A stretch of DNA of 64,000 nucleotides from positions 806,001-870,000 of the forward strand of contig NW_008805074.1 of assembly GCF_000004825.1 (NCBI RefSeq), read 5' to 3'. How positions within the stretch are numbered: position 1 is the first letter of the stretch; every line of letters begins with the position of its first letter. Under the pieces are notes generated by a model that ran no database searches, had not been told where the DNA came from, and worked only from the letters and a program-made list of their open reading frames with translations. The DNA comes from Heterostelium album PN500. Its lineage: Eukaryota; Evosea; Eumycetozoa; Acytosteliales; Acytosteliaceae. Both the position numbers and the translations under genes were made by a program. Below are positions 47,904 to 59,927 of this stretch, in pieces.

Positions 47904-50900
47904 AGATAGATCTGCAACACCTCAACACTCTAAACTAAAAAACATTCATACAACAAACGACCACTCACCTCACTTCCCTTCCCTTCCTAATTAGTGGGGG
48001 TATTGATGTGATTGACTATTATCATTATTATTATTATTATTTATTATTTTAAAATAGAAACAAAAATGAATCAACAGTAACAACATCAAGCAAAGAGCTC
48101 ACCGCTATGTTTATTACTAAAACCATCTTGTTTGTTTGTTTGTTATTCAAATTACATCCATTCGCGCCTAACTGTTCGTTAAACGAACCAAAAATAATCA
48201 TTAACCATCATATCACTATTAATTCTGATGTTGTTGATGATCACTTGTTATAATTATCTTTCAAACTCAATCAATTTTATTATATAGACAAAAAGTGAGC
48301 CAACTGAACTAACTAATATTAATTAATTATTATTTTTCCTTTAATCATTTAATCAATAATCTCTATTTTTAACAACACAAAAACAACAATAATATTAATA
48401 ATAAAATAACAGATTGGTAGTGTGATTTTATTTAAAAAATTATTTAAATATTTTTAATTAGGTGTTTTTTTTTTTTTTTTTTCCTCTCACCTCTTCTTTT
48501 TCTAAAGTAAATAAGAACAACAACTCCGCTTCACTCTCACCAGAAATTGATATTCAAGATACACACAATAATTTTCATTTAAATATAACGCCAACTCATC
48601 AATATCATCACCAACAACAATAACAATTAATAGTAGATTTGAAATTCACTCCTCTCCAAACAAAAGAAAAGAAAAGAAAAAAATAAACTAAATAGATCGA
48701 AATAACAATAAAACTTAGTTTTTTACCAATAATTTTAATTTTTAATATTATCCATCCATCCCGACTCTTTATTATTATATTATTATATCTTTTTAGTCAG
48801 TAATCCAATAAATAGTAAATTTTGGTGAAAAAACCAACCATAATTTGATAAAGTAAGTAGTAAAAATGTGCACATACACCAAGTGTTCAGATAAAACCAA
48901 AACAAAATGAAACTGAACACCCGAATGTCCCAATAACTCTTGTTGGTTTTGCTCACACCTTTTTTTTTTTTTTTGCAAAAAACCAAAAACAACATCCAAC
49001 CATTCCATTTCATTCCAGGTCCACTCAATCAATGTTTAAATTTTCTTATTTGTAAACTTCGTACAACTTTAAATATATTTGTTTCTCATAAAAACGAAAA
49101 AAGGTAAACAAACACACATTTTGAGGGAATGAAAATCAAAAAAATTATAAACAGGTTATTTTTGCAAAAAAACGATAATATCGCCAAAAGTTTTAAATTC
49201 GATTTTTTTTGTTTAAACAATCCCAAAAAAAAAAAAAAAAAAAAAGCAAATTGTTAGGGGGTGGGTTTGTTCTTTATAATAATTAATTTAATTTTTACTC
49301 TCAAACAAACTAATTTCACTTGAAATCAACAAACATTGACCATCTTTATATCGAAATAAATAAAAAAAGATATTGATCAGACATACATAGATATACATAA
49401 ACATACATAGACAACAGGTATTCGGTAATCAATCATTCAATCAATCAATAATTCAATCACTCATTACGATAATTAGAATAATATAAATTTAATACAGAGA
49501 TATTAATTATAAACACATTTTACTTACATAAGTATATATTACTTACTTACCACTCCACTAAAACAAAATAAATATATATTTCTCATCACACATACATATT
49601 TTACTTTTTCACTTCCACTTCTGATGACACTAAAATCAAAAGCAAAAAAAAAAAAAAAAAAAGAGTAAAACAATTTAATGTTGTTTTAAAAATTATCTCA
49701 CAATATCATCTATCTATCTATCTATCAATGAATAGTCATCCAATCAATCAATCCAATCAAATTTTGATCAATCCATAAAATCGCATAAATAACAATCAAA
49801 CACACACACAGAGGAAAAACAACATATTATAATCCAATCAAACAAACCATTTCAAAACACACAAGACATGTCTGACATTATATGTGTGTGAAATGTGTTG
49901 GCGCGCAAAATAAGAGTATCATTATCATATGAGTTACACATATGATCCACAACATAGAAATTATAAATATTCAAAGACAAATAAAGAAGAGAAGAGAGAG
50001 CGTGTGTGTGTTCAAGGAGAATGTTTCTCACAACAAAGAGACAGATATTTACAAATACAGTACCAAGACAGACCACTTAACAAAAGTTACATACAATCAA
50101 TATCAATATCAATATCAATATTATGGATCTGTCAAACCCAATCCTATCATTTGTTTTTGTTTTTAATTAATTATTTTTAAAATAAAATATAATTTATTAA
50201 TTTTTATATCAAATTTATTTATTTAATTTTATTTGTTTGCTTGTTTTTTTTGATATTGGCGCATTTGTGAGTGCTATATGTGGTTGGTTTGGTTTGATTT
50301 GAATTCGATTTATATATTATAGAAGTGACTTTGCAGAGTGAGTTAATTGATGCTGATAAATATTATTAATTTATTATTTTGAAATTGATTCAATTTAATA
50401 TGATAGGAGGATAATAGGGAGATTTTGGGCATCAATCATCATTACACTTTAGCATTTTCGTTATAGTTTTCAAAGACTTGTAAAATCAAACAACAAAAAC
50501 AACAACAAACATTATTATTAATAATAATAATAATTTTATTAAATAACTACTATATATTACTTTTGTTCGTATTTTTATTTGTTTTTTGTCATTTATATTT
50601 ATCTAATCTAATCTTGTTTAATCTTTACAATAATAATTAACACCAACCAGTTAAATCAACAAACATTTACATCTTTTAAATTTTTATTATATTTAATTAT
50701 CCAAGATATATAATATATTGTTTTTATTGTTATTGTTGTTGTTATTATCTTGTTATTGTTGTTATTTCAATTCAAGATTGATTTCCTACCAATATTAAAC
50801 AATTAAATTATTTGGATATTAATTTAAGATATTTTTTTTTCGAAATTAAATTAATCTAAAAATAGATATAGAATATTTATAGTTGGTTGTTGTTGTTGGA

Positions 50901-51042
50901 TAGACAAACCTCAGTTATTTCAATAACTAAAACAACTATATTCATTTGTTAGTAGTAAGGAAAAGAGACACACACTTTTGGATCAGATTGTGTGTGTTTG
51001 GTGTTTTTTTATTCGGTGTTCTAGTTCGAACAATATCAAACG
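47904..51042. other. Long gene-poor region (3.1 kb)
   Basis: AT-rich stretch with simple repeats (TCTA near 49710, CAAT near 49435), long A/T runs and no exon that I trust. It contains a 15-bp palindrome at 48174-48188 and a GGGGGTGGGTTTG box near 49257. It probably serves as the upstream region of the RapGAP-CNH gene. Confidence 0.5.
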
Positions 51043-54003
51043 ATGGAGTATATATTGGCAGAGGGCGCAGAGTCAGGCTTAACTAGACCCTCATTTAATT
51101 GGCGATCTGAAAACGGTCAAGACACATTCGACGATTCCAGTAATCCTTTTGAATTCTCTGTTGAGACACCTGTCATTGAAAATCCAGAAGAATGTATTCT
51201 TTGGTATTTCAATTATTTTCTTGGAAAAAGTAAACTATTATTTCTATTATTATTCTATTTTATTTTTTTATAAATTAACCTTTTTTTACTGTTTAATATA
51301 GAACATCATAATTATTTAGGTTTAGACGAGATTACAAACGATGCTTTTGGAGCATCGATTCTAAAGGAGGAAACTCCACGTGGAGAAATGGTGTACAAAA
51401 TTATAGTTTGGTCTGGAAGTGGTGTAGAACGACAGATGTTCCAATGCAAACCAAAACAAACACTTACCTCTACAGAGATTGTAAAGAGAGCCGCACCTAA
51501 ATTGCAGTTTAAGAAACTCAAGGAAGTAGAGTCCACCGATATCCTACAGGATTTCAAAGAGTTGGAATCGACTCAAACCGAATTGGCATATAAATTTGGA
51601 ATATGGTTGGCAAAAGAAGGTCAAAGTAGTGAAGATCAATTTTATAACAATAGTAAATTATCATTCTTTTCTTCTTATTATATTAATATCCTATAAAGTT
51701 AATTTAACTAATTAATATCATATATCTTTTTTACAGATGAAGGAAGTGATAGATATAAAGAATTTCTAAAGATAATGGGAGATACTGTGGAGTTGAAATC
51801 TTTCAAGGGATACAGAGGTGGTTTGGATGTAACAAACAATACAACTGGCTCTCATTCACTGTTCACACGGTGGATGGACTATCAGATTATGTTTCATGTC
51901 TCTACGATGCTGCCTCATACACCTGGCGACAGTCAACAGATCGAACGTAAGCGACACATTGGCAACGATATCGTAATATTGATATTCTATGATATCGATC
52001 CATCGGTACCAATGAGTACAGAATTCATTAAATGGGATCCATCACATGTTAATTCAAATTTTAACCGTAAGAACAAAACAAAACAAACAAAACATAATCA
52101 ATATTAATCATTTTTTGATTATAATTACAGATATATTTGCAGTAGTTAAACCAGAGAATGACGATAGTTATAGATTAGAATTTATAGTAAAGAATTCAAT
52201 AGCAAACTTTGGTCCTAAATTACCTTTTCCATCTGTATTCCTGAAAGGTGAATCATTTAAACAATTTCTTTTAGCTAAATGTAAGATTGTTATTATTATA
52301 TCTACAGTTTGATATTTAGTTTATTAATTTAACTTTTATTATAATAATAGTGGTAAATGGACAAAGAGCAGCATTACAATCAGCTCCATCATTTTCCTCG
52401 AAGCTACAAAGAACATTTAGAGCACAATTAAATTCAATCTATCAAAAGTATACTTCAAATATACCTACCGCATCATCTGTAAATATCAAATCAAAAACAT
52501 TATTAATAATAATATGTTTATTAATATTCTATTCATCAAACATAACAACAGTTAATATCAAAGAGAAGATCATTATCATTAACATATATATCAAAAGGAA
52601 TGGAATTGAAAGCAAAAGAATTTGTAAATAATAGTAATTTAAGAGTAAAGGATTTTAGTAGAAATGTAAGTTGTTTTTGGTTTTTAAATATTAATACCTA
52701 TTAAATATTGCAATGTTTGTTAATACTTTATAATATTCTATTTGTTATTTAGTTATTTGAAACAGAGATATTATTTTCTAAATCATTTGATAATATCATT
52801 TGTTTGGATGTCATAGAATCAGAGGAAAACAATTGTATTTTAATATTCGCAACACTAGATTCAATCTATTTATTTAAGAATGGTGGTTCGTCAGAGTCTT
52901 CGTTTCAAAAGGTGGCAACACTCAAAGGTGTCACGAGACTGGTGGTCGTCAAGTCGGCCAGTTGTATTCTAGCACTCAATAGCAAAGGTCTGCATGTCTT
53001 TGATCTGGAGCATCTGAAGAAGTACTTTGCACAGAAAACAATGACCAAGATCTCACCGGATGCCGCATCAAAGCTGGAGGAACCAAAGCCGAAGCGAATC
53101 GATGGAACCAAAGGTTGTACTGTATTCGCAGTGTCAAAGAATAACAATAGCAGCAGCAGATCTTCTTCTTCTTACGGTGGTTCATCGTCAAACTCTTCGT
53201 CGTCTTCATCTTCATCGTCTTCTTCTGGTTCGCTAGATGAGCTGTGTGAGAGCGGTGGTCTCACCATCAACATAACACTGCTCTACATTGCACACAAGAA
53301 GAACTTTATCATGTATGAATGGCACAACGGCGAGTTTATCAAGTCAAAAGATATCCAGGTGTATGATAACGTCAAGTCGATATGCCATGTCGGTCCGGGA
53401 ATGGTGTGTATAGGTGTTGCCAAGGAGTTCCTGTTGATCGACATGTACACAGGCACGATAAAGGAGCTCTACAAGCAAGCGGACAGCGAGCCTGTCAAGG
53501 CGTTGTCACTCGACACTGAGATTCTGCTGTGTTTCAACAACATCGGGTTCTTTGTCGACGAGAAAGGCACAAGAACACGAAACTTTGATATCAAATGGGG
53601 CAGTATACCGTCGTCGATCGTACTACTCCCACATTATGTACTTGGCATTTCGGGACAGCTGATAGAGGTGCGCACTCTACTCAATGGCAATATCATACAG
53701 TCGCTGCCGACTCTGCAGTCATCAACCAACAGTCATAACAATATTAACAACTGTGCCGAGACGACATCGTCGGTGGTCAACGAAGGAAATGTAGCAAGTA
53801 AAGTTGGCTTTACAACCTTCAACGACATGGCGCACATTGACAATGGAAACATCTACGTTGCATCGTCCTACAAAGGAACCAGCTGTATCATACGTATCAA
53901 ACAATCCACTCAGCTACATCAATATCAAACATTGCCACTAGCAATAGTACAACAACATCATCATAATCTCCACCATTCCAACTCATTCAAAGACAGTGTA
54001 TAA
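51043..54003 (+). CDS. RapGAP-CNH protein (GARNL3-like)
   Basis: Exons 51043-51229, 51302-51652, 51737-52066, 52131-52280, 52351-52478, 52552-52665 and 52753-54003 give 836 residues. The first half is a Rap/Ran-GAP domain. DYQIMFHVSTMLPHTPGDSQQ is followed by IERKRHIGNDIVILIFYD, where the Asn of GND is the catalytic Asn thumb known from Rap1GAP. The second half, from about residue 430, is a citron-homology (CNH) beta-propeller: ILFATLDSIYLFKNGG, CILALNSKGLHVFDLEHL, TINITLLYIAHKKNFIMYEW, GMVCIGVAKEFLLIDMYTG, LLCFNNIGFFVDEKG. A Ser-rich insertion interrupts the propeller. The same pairing occurs in animal GARNL3. The expected role is switching off Rap1 in adhesion and chemotaxis (inference). 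Confidence 0.9.
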
Positions 54004-54417
54004 CAACAAAACCATTATTATTTATAATAAAAAAAAAAAAAAAAAGTTAAAATATTTAATAATTTAAAGTATTATTAAACATTACAATTAATTTAATTTA
54101 AATTTAATTGGGATTTTGATCAGCTGTTTGTTTTTGCATATATCTGATTGGTTATTTTTATCTTTTAAAGCACCCAATGTGTGTGTGATTGTGTGATTAT
54201 TAAATTTATCAAGTGAGTGTTTTAAATTTTAAATATCATATTTTTAATTTAATTTGAATTAAATATATATTTTTAATCAAGAGATATATATAGATATAGA
54301 TATACTTTAACCAAAATTTTATTTAACATTATTCATTTTATTTTCAATTTATTTTTAATTTTCAATATCTCTATCTTTACAAAAAAAGATCTAGATTTTC
54401 GTAAGATTAAAAAAAAA
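54004..54417. promoter_or_regulatory. Upstream region of first hydrolase-VanX gene
   Basis: 414 bp of AT-rich DNA with an A run after the RapGAP stop and ATATATAG repeats near 54285; the ATG follows an A9 leader typical of dictyostelid starts. No gene seen. Confidence 0.5.
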
Positions 54418-56946
54418 ATGATGCAAAAAGAGGTTGTTACATCTTTGGATGAAGCTACTATAATTCGACCAATTGAAGAATGGATTAGATATCAAATCAA
54501 TGATAAAGCAGTTCCTGTATTCGGCTTGACCATTACCAATAGAGAGAAGACTCTTTATACCAAAGTTCATCATCATCCTGATATTAAAACACCAATTCCA
54601 TCTATTGACCGGTCACTTTTCAATGTCGCTTCGGTCAGTAAGCTGTTTACCTATGTTGCACTTCTTCAGTTGGTAGAACAAGGAAAAGTATCACTCAACG
54701 ACCTGATCACCAAGTATATGCCATCTAACTTTGCACCAAAGAATCCAGTCGATTGTGATCCAAGTGAACCACCACTCTACAAGCAGATCACCGTCTTCAA
54801 TTTGATTCGTCATACCTCTGGATTGATTCGTGAACCTCTGGAAGGCAATTACTTTAATGAACATCAATGTAATCTTCAAGAGTTGGTTGATTCAATGGGT
54901 CGATCCACCTTGGTAATCAAACCGAATACCTGTCACAAGTATTCGAATGCCGCTGTTGCCATGGTCGGATATGTCATCCAAGTGGCATCAGGCATGATAT
55001 TCGAAGACTATGTCCAACAGTTTGTTCTCGATCCCATTGGGATGACACACTGCACTTTCAAGGACATCTGGAACAACACTCGCTATTCCAACGACGATGA
55101 GATGCGTCTTTCAGTTGGTCATATGTGGCGCTACTGGGATGAGACAACCACCGACGTCAGTGTCTTCAAAGAAGCACCATTAACTCATTTCGGAATGAAT
55201 CCAGCCGGTGGATTGAAATGTACACTCTCTGAGATCAATCATTTCCTCCGAGTATTCTTGAATGGTGGTGCACCGCTCTTGAAGGAGAAAACCTTCCAAT
55301 TCATGATAACACCACAACCATTGTCTGGACCTGCAGCGGAACCAAATACTGACTACCACTACCATCCATCTGAAATGACACATGGATTGGGTGTTGAAAT
55401 CAACCAACTTTGTGGACTACTGTTGGCACGACATGGCGGCGCAATCAATGGATTCGCCAGTGAGTTCCGTGTTCTCCCAGAAATTGGTGTCGGTATCTAT
55501 GCTGTGGCAACACTCGACTGTAACAATACTCTCTCCACTCAACTAGTAGAATATGCTTACCATCATATCATCTCTCACTACTTCAAACCATCACCAGAAA
55601 TACCATATGATCCACTTACTTTGGTTACAGCAAAATCACATATGAAATCAGTGATTGAAAGTCAGTCGATTCCAAATGAGATTCTTGATCAAGCAATGGG
55701 ATATTATGTGCTTGATAAAGGTGATCCCAAGACCTATGACCTTCATCGTTTCAAAGTCTACCAAGAGTACAATCAGAAGCTCTTTATTAGAACTTCGTTC
55801 ATCTCGAAACTTTCATGGGCTAACTCACCGTATCATCCAGAAGGAATGCTTGTTACAAACGATCGTTTGTCATTTGGAGGTCAGTTGAAGCTATATACCT
55901 CGACCGATGGTAAGGATACAGCAATCGAATCATTCCGCCGTATAAAAGATATATCTGACAACAATCTGTTCTATCAACCATACATCCCATTGCCACCAGT
56001 CTCGTCGGCCCCACAGGAAATACCTCAATTCCTCAAGAAACTAGTTGGACACTACGAAGCCAAAGACCAACTTGCTCTGATCTTTGAGGACGATGGTACA
56101 TTGATGATTTGCATTGAATGGTTGTTTATCTACACATTGACATTCGTATCTGAACAACCAGGTTGTGTTGTATTCAAATTCGCAACGGATTCATTGTATA
56201 AAGATGAAAGAGTTACATTCTATCTAAACTCTGACAGTCGTCCTGAGAGACTTGAACTCTCTGGTATACCATTCTTCCACAAACATGTCGGTCCAATTCC
56301 AGGTCAGAGACAAGAGGGTGTATGTTCATCTGGGGAAGCTCAAATCATATTAGATAAATCATACTCTGTAACTTGTCCACACAAAGCACCTACATCACAC
56401 AGTCTTGTTGATCTTTCAACACTCTCACCAACACTTCTCACCGATGTAAAGTATGCGACAACCGACAACTTTTCTGGAATTGCATTGTATAAAGTTGCCA
56501 AAGCATATCTCCATCAACAAGCTGCTGAATCATTACTTCGTTGTCATCAATGGTTGGAACAATGGGGTGTTGGTTTAATTATCTACGATTCTTACAGACC
56601 ATGGAATGTGACTTGGGCAATGTCGGAATCAGTCAAACCTGAATTCAGAGGATTGTATGTTGCCGATCCAAATAAAGGATCTGTTCACAATCGAGGTGGT
56701 GCTGTTGATTTGACTCTCTATGATTTGAAAACTGGTGAAATCATTCCAATGCAAGGTGAATACGATGAACTCTCAATCAGATCACACAGATCATATTTCG
56801 GTGGAACATCAAGACAGAGATGGTTCAAAAAGTTATTGACCACTGCAATGATGAATCATGATTTCATTCCATATGAACAAGAATGGTGGCATTTCGATTA
56901 TAAAATATCATTCGATGTTTTAAACATTCCATTGGAAAATCTTTAA
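54418..56946 (+). CDS. Serine beta-lactamase-like hydrolase fused to VanX-type D-Ala-D-Ala dipeptidase (copy A)
   Basis: This intronless gene encodes 842 residues. Residues about 15-395 are a class C beta-lactamase/DD-peptidase-type serine hydrolase: SVSK (72-75, nucleophile Ser72), YSN (175-177) and HGG (339-341, in place of KTG). A linker domain (VGHYEAKDQLALIFEDDG) resembles the C-terminal beta domain of such hydrolases. Residues about 645-842 are a VanX/M15D dipeptidase: YDSYRPWN, zinc motif SVHNRGGAVDL (His757, Asp764) and EWWHFDY (catalytic Glu822, zinc His825). VanX cleaves D-Ala-D-Ala, and the N-terminal part would act on D-amino-acid peptides, so both halves suit peptidoglycan stem peptides. 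There is no signal peptide. The first ATG is followed by a second Met. A bacterial origin is inferred. Confidence 0.9.
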   Translation: MMQKEVVTSLDEATIIRPIEEWIRYQINDKAVPVFGLTITNREKTLYTKVHHHPDIKTPIPSIDRSLFNVASVSKLFTYVALLQLVEQGKVSLNDLITKYMPSNFAPKNPVDCDPSEPPLYKQITVFNLIRHTSGLIREPLEGNYFNEHQCNLQELVDSMGRSTLVIKPNTCHKYSNAAVAMVGYVIQVASGMIFEDYVQQFVLDPIGMTHCTFKDIWNNTRYSNDDEMRLSVGHMWRYWDETTTDVSVFKEAPLTHFGMNPAGGLKCTLSEINHFLRVFLNGGAPLLKEKTFQFMITPQPLSGPAAEPNTDYHYHPSEMTHGLGVEINQLCGLLLARHGGAINGFASEFRVLPEIGVGIYAVATLDCNNTLSTQLVEYAYHHIISHYFKPSPEIPYDPLTLVTAKSHMKSVIESQSIPNEILDQAMGYYVLDKGDPKTYDLHRFKVYQEYNQKLFIRTSFISKLSWANSPYHPEGMLVTNDRLSFGGQLKLYTSTDGKDTAIESFRRIKDISDNNLFYQPYIPLPPVSSAPQEIPQFLKKLVGHYEAKDQLALIFEDDGTLMICIEWLFIYTLTFVSEQPGCVVFKFATDSLYKDERVTFYLNSDSRPERLELSGIPFFHKHVGPIPGQRQEGVCSSGEAQIILDKSYSVTCPHKAPTSHSLVDLSTLSPTLLTDVKYATTDNFSGIALYKVAKAYLHQQAAESLLRCHQWLEQWGVGLIIYDSYRPWNVTWAMSESVKPEFRGLYVADPNKGSVHNRGGAVDLTLYDLKTGEIIPMQGEYDELSIRSHRSYFGGTSRQRWFKKLLTTAMMNHDFIPYEQEWWHFDYKISFDVLNIPLENL

Positions 56947-57367
56947 AATTAAATAATAAATAAAAAGAGATTAAGAAGTTCATTGTGTCTTCATTTGATT
57001 ATTTCTAATTTTACTGAAATTTAGTTAACTTTTATATATAATAAAGGTGGGGAATTTCAAAAGGGTGAAAATTATTTATTTCAAACAAGTATGCAATGAA
57101 ACCAATTTTTTTAAATAATCAACATACTTCCTTTTTAAAAATATTTTTGTTCTTTTCCATTTTTTTGAGTGATCCTCAAATAAATTTATAATCATATTTT
57201 TATTACCCACTATCCAATAATTCATTTTTTATTAAATTTTGATTGTACCTTTATCCCCACTATAGTTTAAAATCGTTGTTGAATTAATTTTATACACTAA
57301 TTAATTTCTTGAATTTTAATCATTTTATTCGCTAAAGGTTAATAACCAAAATTATTTATAGATAATC
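56947..57367. promoter_or_regulatory. Spacer between tandem hydrolase-VanX genes
   Basis: 421 bp of AT-rich DNA serving as the 3' flank of copy A and promoter of copy B. It does not resemble the region upstream of copy A, so the duplication left no obvious shared promoter. Confidence 0.5.
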
Positions 57368-59905
57368 ATGCAAAAAGAAGAAATAGTTAATTCTTTAGAT
57401 GAAGAAAGTATAATTAAACCATTTGAAGAATGGATTAGATATCAAATCAATGATAAAGCAGTTCCTGTATTTGGTTTAACTATTACCAATAGAGAAAAGA
57501 CTCTTTATACCAAAGTTCATCATCATCCTGATATTAAAACACCGATTCCATCGATTGACCGAACACTCTTTAATATTGGATCAGTTGGAAAGCTATTTAC
57601 TTATATTTCACTTCTTCAGTTGGTAGAACAAGGAAAAGTATCACTAAACGACCCGATCACCAAGTATATGCCATCTAACTTTGCACCAAAGAATCCAATC
57701 GATTGTGATCCAAGTGAACCACCACTCTACAAGCAGATCACCGTCTTCAATTTGATTCGTCATACCTCTGGAATTGTAAGAGAGCCACCTGAAGGAAATG
57801 GATTTAATGTTGTTCAATGCGAAATTGAAGAGTTGGTTCAATCGATATGTGACTCTACTTTAATCTATAGACCAAATACAACATTTAAGTACTCCAACAC
57901 TGCTGTTGCCATGGTCGGATATATCATCCAAAAAGTATCTGGAATTTTATTCGAAGATTATGTTCAAAAGTATGTTCTCGATCCAATTGGAATGACACAT
58001 TGTACTTTTAAAAAAGACTTATGGAACAACACTCGCTATTCAAATGAAGATGAGATGCGTCTTGCAGTTGGTCATATGTGGAACTATTGGGATGAGACAA
58101 CCACCGACGTCAAAGTCTTCACAGAAGCACCTATAATCAAGTTGGGCATGAATCCGGCTGGTGGTTTGAAATGTACACTCTCTGAGATCAATCATTTCCT
58201 CCGAGTATTCCTAAATGGTGGCGGTGGTTTAATAGGTGAGAAATCTTTCCAACTCATGATGACTCCTCAACCATTGTCTGGACCTGTCTCCGAACTACAC
58301 TCTGACTACCACTATCATCCATCTGGAATGACACATGGATTGGGTGTTGAAATCAACCAACTATATGGTCTACTTATGGCCAAACATGGTGGTGCTCTCT
58401 ATGGATTCGCCAGTGAGTTCCGTGTTCTCCCAGAGATTGGTGTCGGTATCTACGCTGTGACCACTCTGGACTGCACCAACTCTTTGGTCAATCAGTTGAC
58501 AGATGTTATTCTCCAAAGAATAATATCACATTACTTCCAACCATCACCTCGAGTACCCTATGATGTATTGGCTCTTGAAAATGCCCAACTACAAATGAAA
58601 TCAATTCTTAAGTGCCAACCTATTCCAAAAGAGATTCAGAATAGAGTTCTAGGATACTATAAGATGATTGACGGAATTCAGGAAAAAGATACTCACCACT
58701 ACAAGATCTACCAAGAGTACAACCAAAAGATTTACAGGAGAACATTTTTGTCTATCAATCTTTCGTGGATATCACCTGAGAATGGATCACCAATTCTACC
58801 AGAAGGAGCCCTAGTCACCAATGATAGAATATCTTTCGGATTGCCAATGAAATTAAAGATATCCAATGATGGAAAGAATGTTGCCATTTATACCTATGTT
58901 AGACAAAATGATATATCTGAAAACAATCTCTTTTACCAACCATACATCCCATTACCACCAGTTTCAAAACCACCAAATGATATTCAACCATTCCTCAAGA
59001 ATCTAATTGGACACTATGAAGCAAACCAACTTGCAGTTATCTATGAAGATGAAGGAACCATGATGATATGTATTGAGACACTTTTTCATTGCACTCTCAC
59101 CTTGGTATCTCAAAGAGATGGTCGTTTGGAGTTTAAATTCTCACCAGATTCAATGTATAATGATGAAAGAGTTGTATTCTATCTCAATTCATCGGGAATA
59201 CCTGATAGATTCGAGTTGGAGAGAATTCCATTTTATTACAAGCATGTTGGTCCAATTCCAGGTGAAAGACAAGAAGGTGTTTGTAGTCCAGAGGAAAGTA
59301 AGATCATATTAGATAAATCATACTCTGTAACTTGTCCACACAAAGCACCTACATCACACAGTCTTGTTGATCTTTCAACACTCTCGCCAACACTTCTCAC
59401 TGATGTAAAGTATGCGACAACCGACAACTTTTCTGGAATTGCATTTTATAAAGTTGCAAAGGCATATCTCCATCGACAAGCTGCTGAATCATTGCTTCGT
59501 TGTCATCAATGGTTGGCACAATGGGGTGTTGGTTTGATCATCTACGATTCTTACAGACCATGGAATGTGACTTGGGCAATGGCAGAATCAGTCAAACCTG
59601 AATTCAGAGGATTGTATGTTGCCGATCCAAATAAAGGATCTGTTCACAATCGAGGTGGTGCTGTTGATTTGACTCTCTATGATTTGAAAACTGGTGAAAT
59701 CATTCCAATGCAAGGTGAATACGATGAATTCTCAGTCAGATCACACAGATCATATTTCGGTGGAACATCAAGACAGAGATGGTTCAAAAAGCTATTAACA
59801 ACGGCGATGATGAATCATGATTTCATTCCAAATAAATCAGAATGGTGGCATTTCGATTATAAAATATCATTCGATGTTTTAAACATTCCATTGGAAAATC
59901 TTTAA
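57368..59905 (+). CDS. Serine beta-lactamase-like hydrolase fused to VanX-type dipeptidase (copy B)
   Basis: This tandem paralogue of the preceding gene, 845 residues and also intronless, keeps every expected active-site residue. SVGK (72-75) replaces SVSK, YSN is in FKYSNTAVAM, and the third motif is HGG in AKHGGALYG. The VanX zinc motif is SVHNRGGAVDL (His760, Asp767), with EWWHFDY (Glu825, His828). The VanX halves of the two copies are about 97% identical in DNA by eye, and so is a stretch near the start. The linker region is much more diverged, which indicates gene conversion or selection. It ends 22 bp before the stop of the convergent phosphatase gene, so transcripts probably overlap. 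Confidence 0.9.
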   Translation: MQKEEIVNSLDEESIIKPFEEWIRYQINDKAVPVFGLTITNREKTLYTKVHHHPDIKTPIPSIDRTLFNIGSVGKLFTYISLLQLVEQGKVSLNDPITKYMPSNFAPKNPIDCDPSEPPLYKQITVFNLIRHTSGIVREPPEGNGFNVVQCEIEELVQSICDSTLIYRPNTTFKYSNTAVAMVGYIIQKVSGILFEDYVQKYVLDPIGMTHCTFKKDLWNNTRYSNEDEMRLAVGHMWNYWDETTTDVKVFTEAPIIKLGMNPAGGLKCTLSEINHFLRVFLNGGGGLIGEKSFQLMMTPQPLSGPVSELHSDYHYHPSGMTHGLGVEINQLYGLLMAKHGGALYGFASEFRVLPEIGVGIYAVTTLDCTNSLVNQLTDVILQRIISHYFQPSPRVPYDVLALENAQLQMKSILKCQPIPKEIQNRVLGYYKMIDGIQEKDTHHYKIYQEYNQKIYRRTFLSINLSWISPENGSPILPEGALVTNDRISFGLPMKLKISNDGKNVAIYTYVRQNDISENNLFYQPYIPLPPVSKPPNDIQPFLKNLIGHYEANQLAVIYEDEGTMMICIETLFHCTLTLVSQRDGRLEFKFSPDSMYNDERVVFYLNSSGIPDRFELERIPFYYKHVGPIPGERQEGVCSPEESKIILDKSYSVTCPHKAPTSHSLVDLSTLSPTLLTDVKYATTDNFSGIAFYKVAKAYLHRQAAESLLRCHQWLAQWGVGLIIYDSYRPWNVTWAMAESVKPEFRGLYVADPNKGSVHNRGGAVDLTLYDLKTGEIIPMQGEYDEFSVRSHRSYFGGTSRQRWFKKLLTTAMMNHDFIPNKSEWWHFDYKISFDVLNIPLENL

Positions 59906-59927
59906 AATATATGGAGTAATAATATTT

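Noticed and set aside
48060-48215. Minus-strand short frame MIIFGSFNEQLGANG
   Set aside because: About 50 codons, weak GTGAGC donor, and its phase does not fit the downstream micro-gene exon.
48783-49032. Minus-strand frames of about 80 codons
   Set aside because: Two overlapping frames over a poly-A run and AT-rich DNA; one needs a TTG start. No coding character.
49929-50180. Plus-strand frames starting MSYTYDPQHRNY and MIHNIEIINI
   Set aside because: Overlapping low-quality frames in AT-rich repeats (CAATAT units) with no domain or splice partners; probably chance.
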